NCBI GenBank assembly: GCA_021812925.1
Contig: JAKAMK010000038.1
Coordinates: 1-7,545 of the forward strand
Length of the DNA: 7,545 nucleotides
Source of the DNA: a bacterium
GTDB taxonomy: Bacteria > Patescibacteria > Paceibacteria > UBA9973 > UBA2103
Direction of reading: 5' to 3'
This document shows, one piece after another, positions 5,759 through 7,545 of this stretch (within the stretch, counting starts at the first letter, position 1; each line of letters starts with the position of its first letter). The notes beneath the pieces were generated by a model. That model made no database searches, was not told the origin of the DNA, and saw only the letters and a program-made list of their open reading frames with translations. A program made the translations under genes and the position numbers.

Positions 5759-6043
5759 TCAGGAAGCAGACTTGTGAGTACCTGTATGCATGGCGAGTCC
5801 CGCATACCCACGCTTCACGACCTCGTTCAGCCAGTGCGCGTACTCTTCGGACGTAAGCGCATAGCGGCGACAGGCCTCGTCGAGCGCGAGCAGTCCTCCC
5901 TGCACCGCAGTAACCACTTCCGCTTTACGGCGGATGTCCCATCGTTTCAGCCCCGCCTTCGGCAGGTCCTCAGACGTAAGCGGTCTGCCGTCCCATGCAA
6001 CAACGTAGTTGACGCGTCCCCCGCGTCGCACGTTCTCACTCAT
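5759..6043 (-). CDS. SciP-like (DUF1153) small DNA-binding regulator
   Basis: This 94-residue protein matches the DUF1153 family, whose best-known member is Caulobacter SciP, a ~93-residue inhibitor of the cell-cycle regulator CtrA. The family core is clear: VNYVVAWDGRPLTSEDLP (residues 11-28), then KRWDIRRKAEVVTAVQGGLL (33-52), then a helix-turn-helix region LDEACRRYALTSEEYAHWLNEV (54-75). The start is ATG 6043, because AGAGGAG lies 6 nt upstream (plus-strand 6050-6056); the longer frame to 6088 would cover its own promoter. It has its own promoter just after thrS. In Caulobacter SciP acts through CtrA. If this organism is Patescibacteria, CtrA is not expected, so the target is unknown and it may simply be a DNA-binding protein built on the same fold. 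Confidence 0.87.
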   Translation of the reverse strand: MSENVRRGGRVNYVVAWDGRPLTSEDLPKAGLKRWDIRRKAEVVTAVQGGLLALDEACRRYALTSEEYAHWLNEVVKRGYAGLAMHTGTHKSAS

Positions 6044-6072
6044 GTGTAACTCCTCTGTGAACGCCCGTGCGC

Positions 6073-6101
6073 AGTAAACGCTAGCCAATCCCGTGTGTCA
6101 A
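6073..6101 (-). promoter_or_regulatory. Promoter for the SciP-like gene
   Basis: Read on the minus strand, a perfect TTGACA -35 (6101-6096) is followed after 17 bp by TTTACT (6078-6073), four of six matches to TATAAT. Transcription should start near 6066, about 22 nt before the ATG. The -35 box lies 6 nt after the thrS stop codon, with no terminator between, so read-through from thrS is also possible. Confidence 0.7.
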
Positions 6102-6107
6102 CGCGGG

Positions 6108-7545
6108 CTACACACGCTCGGCAATCTCTTTCTTGAGACGTTCGGTGAGTGCGTCGAGGGCGAGGCCCTCGAACTTGCCGTGGTCGCGCGATTCCGCGGT
6201 GACGGTCTTGCTCTCGACCTCCTTGTCGCCGACGACGAGGAGGTAGGGAACTTTCGCGAGCTTGCCCGCGCGAATCTTTTTGCCGAGCGATTCGTTGGCA
6301 TCGTCGGTCGCGGCGCGGATGCCCGCGGCGCGCAGCGCCGCGGTGATTCCCGCCGCGTACGCAGCGTGCTTGTCGGAGACCGGAAGCACGCGCACCTGCT
6401 CGGGCGAGAGCCAGAGCGGGAAGGCGCCCGCGTAGTGCTCGATCATGACGGAAAGGAAGCGCTCCAAGGAGCCCGAGATGGCACGGTGAATCATCACCGG
6501 GCGCACCTTGTTGCCCGTGTCGTCTGTGTACTCGAGCTGGAAGCGCTCCGGCTGCACGAAGTCGAGCTGGATGGTCGCGAGCTGCCACTGCCTTCCGATG
6601 GCGTCCTTGAACATGAAGTCGAGCTTAGGACCGTAGAACGCGGCCTCGCCCTCGCCGCGGGTGAGCGCGAGCCCGTGCTCCTTGCCGATTTCCGCGAGGC
6701 GCGTCTCCGCCATGTCCCACACGGCCGGGTCGCCGAGGTACTTCTCCGGCGTCTGCGGGTCGCGCACCGAGAGGCGCGCCGAGTACGAGCCCTCTTTCAG
6801 CATGCCGACCGCCTGGTAGAAGTCCTTGATGATGGAGACGATGCGCGCCGCTTCGTCTGCAACCTGGTCCGGGCGGCAGAACACGTGGCCGTCGTCCTGC
6901 GTGATGGAGAGCACGCGCGAAAGGCCCATGAGCTCGCCCGACTGCTCGTCGCGGTACACCTTCGTCACGTCGAAGTAGCGGATGGGGAGGTCGCGGTACG
7001 AACGCGGTTGCGACCCGTATATCTGCGTGTGGTGCGGGCAGTTCATCGGCTTCAGCATGAACTCCTTGTCGCGGCCGTGCACCATGAAGCCGTCGTCCTT
7101 GTACTTGTCGTAGTGGCCGGAGACTTTGTAGAGGTCGGGCTTCGCGAGGTGGGGAATGTCGACCTTTTCGTAGCCCTGCGCGCGGTTCAGCTGCCAGAGG
7201 AAATCCGCGAGCTCGTCGCGCAGGATGGTGCCCTTCGGTGTGAAGAGCGGGAGGCCGGCGCCGACGAGGTCGGAAATCACGAAGAGGTCGAGCTCAGCCC
7301 CGAGCTTCCGGTGGTCGCGCAGCTTCGCTTCCTCGAGCTGCTTCACGTGCGCGTCGAGCTCGTCCTTCGTATCGAACGCGAGGCCGTAGATGCGGGTGAG
7401 CATCGGCTTCGTCTCGTCGCCGCGCCAGTACGCGCCCGCGACGCGGTCGAGCTTCCACGAGCCGTCCGCGATGTCCTTGGCCGGGTGCTCGGCGTGGCCG
7501 CCGCGGCAGAGGTCGGTGAAGCCGCCGCAGGTGTAGAGCGTGATG
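6108..7545 (-). CDS. thrS: Threonyl-tRNA synthetase, N-terminus outside the window
   Basis: This cytoplasmic enzyme joins threonine to tRNA-Thr using ATP. The frame stays open to the right edge, so the ATG at 7403 is internal; 478 residues are visible out of a usual ~640. The visible part starts in the editing domain (YTCGGFTDLCRGGHAEHP, then VAGAYWRGD and LTRIYGLAF). Then come class II motif 1 (ELADFLWQLNRAQGYEKVDIPHL), motif 2 (VYRDEQSGELMGLSRVLSITQDDGHVF) and motif 3 (IHRAISGSLERFL). The expected zinc ligands are present: Cys in MNCPHH (visible residue 169), His in DDGHVF (220) and His in MIHRA (353). The anticodon-binding domain fills the last ~100 residues (LWLSPEQVRVLPVSDKH to the end). 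Unusual details are CRGGH where CRGPH is common in the editing domain, and MNCPHH for MNCPGH. The TGS and early editing regions cannot be judged here. Confidence 0.97.
   Translation of the reverse strand, partial: ITLYTCGGFTDLCRGGHAEHPAKDIADGSWKLDRVAGAYWRGDETKPMLTRIYGLAFDTKDELDAHVKQLEEAKLRDHRKLGAELDLFVISDLVGAGLPLFTPKGTILRDELADFLWQLNRAQGYEKVDIPHLAKPDLYKVSGHYDKYKDDGFMVHGRDKEFMLKPMNCPHHTQIYGSQPRSYRDLPIRYFDVTKVYRDEQSGELMGLSRVLSITQDDGHVFCRPDQVADEAARIVSIIKDFYQAVGMLKEGSYSARLSVRDPQTPEKYLGDPAVWDMAETRLAEIGKEHGLALTRGEGEAAFYGPKLDFMFKDAIGRQWQLATIQLDFVQPERFQLEYTDDTGNKVRPVMIHRAISGSLERFLSVMIEHYAGAFPLWLSPEQVRVLPVSDKHAAYAAGITAALRAAGIRAATDDANESLGKKIRAGKLAKVPYLLVVGDKEVESKTVTAESRDHGKFEGLALDALTERLKKEIAERV

Noticed and set aside
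5642..6049. 135-codon plus-strand frame opposite the SciP-like gene
   Set aside because: The minus-strand gene has a recognisable family core, promoter and ribosome site; the plus-strand frame has none of these.

Overview
The window is GC-rich bacterial DNA, tightly packed, with standard stop-codon use. I think it comes from a Patescibacteria (CPR) member, probably a Parcubacteria-like lineage. The grounds are the combination of a sortase, a giant proline/glycine-linked Ig-repeat surface protein with two membrane segments, and a threonyl-tRNA synthetase whose motifs (MNCPHH, ITQDDGHVFC) differ from the usual proteobacterial form (MNCPGH, FTQDDAHIFC). This placement is inference from pattern memory, not from a search. 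One gene, a DUF1153/SciP-like regulator, belongs to a family best known from Alphaproteobacteria, so the taxonomic call is not certain.

Layout: positions 1-5626 are all on the plus strand. They hold the 3' end of a sortase (1-449), a secreted cysteine-containing protein of unknown function (554-1489), a 1012-residue surface protein (1593-4631) and a six-helix membrane protein of unknown function (4997-5626). Positions 5759-7545 are on the minus strand and converge on them: a small SciP-like DNA-binding protein (5759-6043) and threonyl-tRNA synthetase, which runs off the right edge (6108-7545). The two sets of genes meet in a short region (5627-5758) with terminator-like hairpins for both directions. 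The longest gap between genes, 4632-4996, holds a 128-nt structured inverted-repeat element, a terminator and a near-consensus promoter.

How the genes may work together: the surface protein has a signal sequence, a 17-proline stretch, seven ~80-residue Ig-like repeats each with a Cys pair, an IPYTG motif directly before a membrane helix with a basic flank, and then ~270 cytoplasmic residues. IPYTG plus helix plus basic residues looks like a sortase sorting signal, and a sortase is encoded just upstream. The long cytoplasmic part, with five EPVYDKV-type 7-residue repeats and a compact C-terminal helical domain, is not normal for a sortase substrate. It is the most interesting feature here: cleavage would split the protein into a shed or anchored ectodomain and a membrane-bound cytoplasmic remnant. 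The small secreted protein between the two genes may belong to the same surface module.

The 209-residue membrane protein has its own strong promoter and looks like a separate unit. The SciP-like gene also has its own promoter, placed immediately after thrS.
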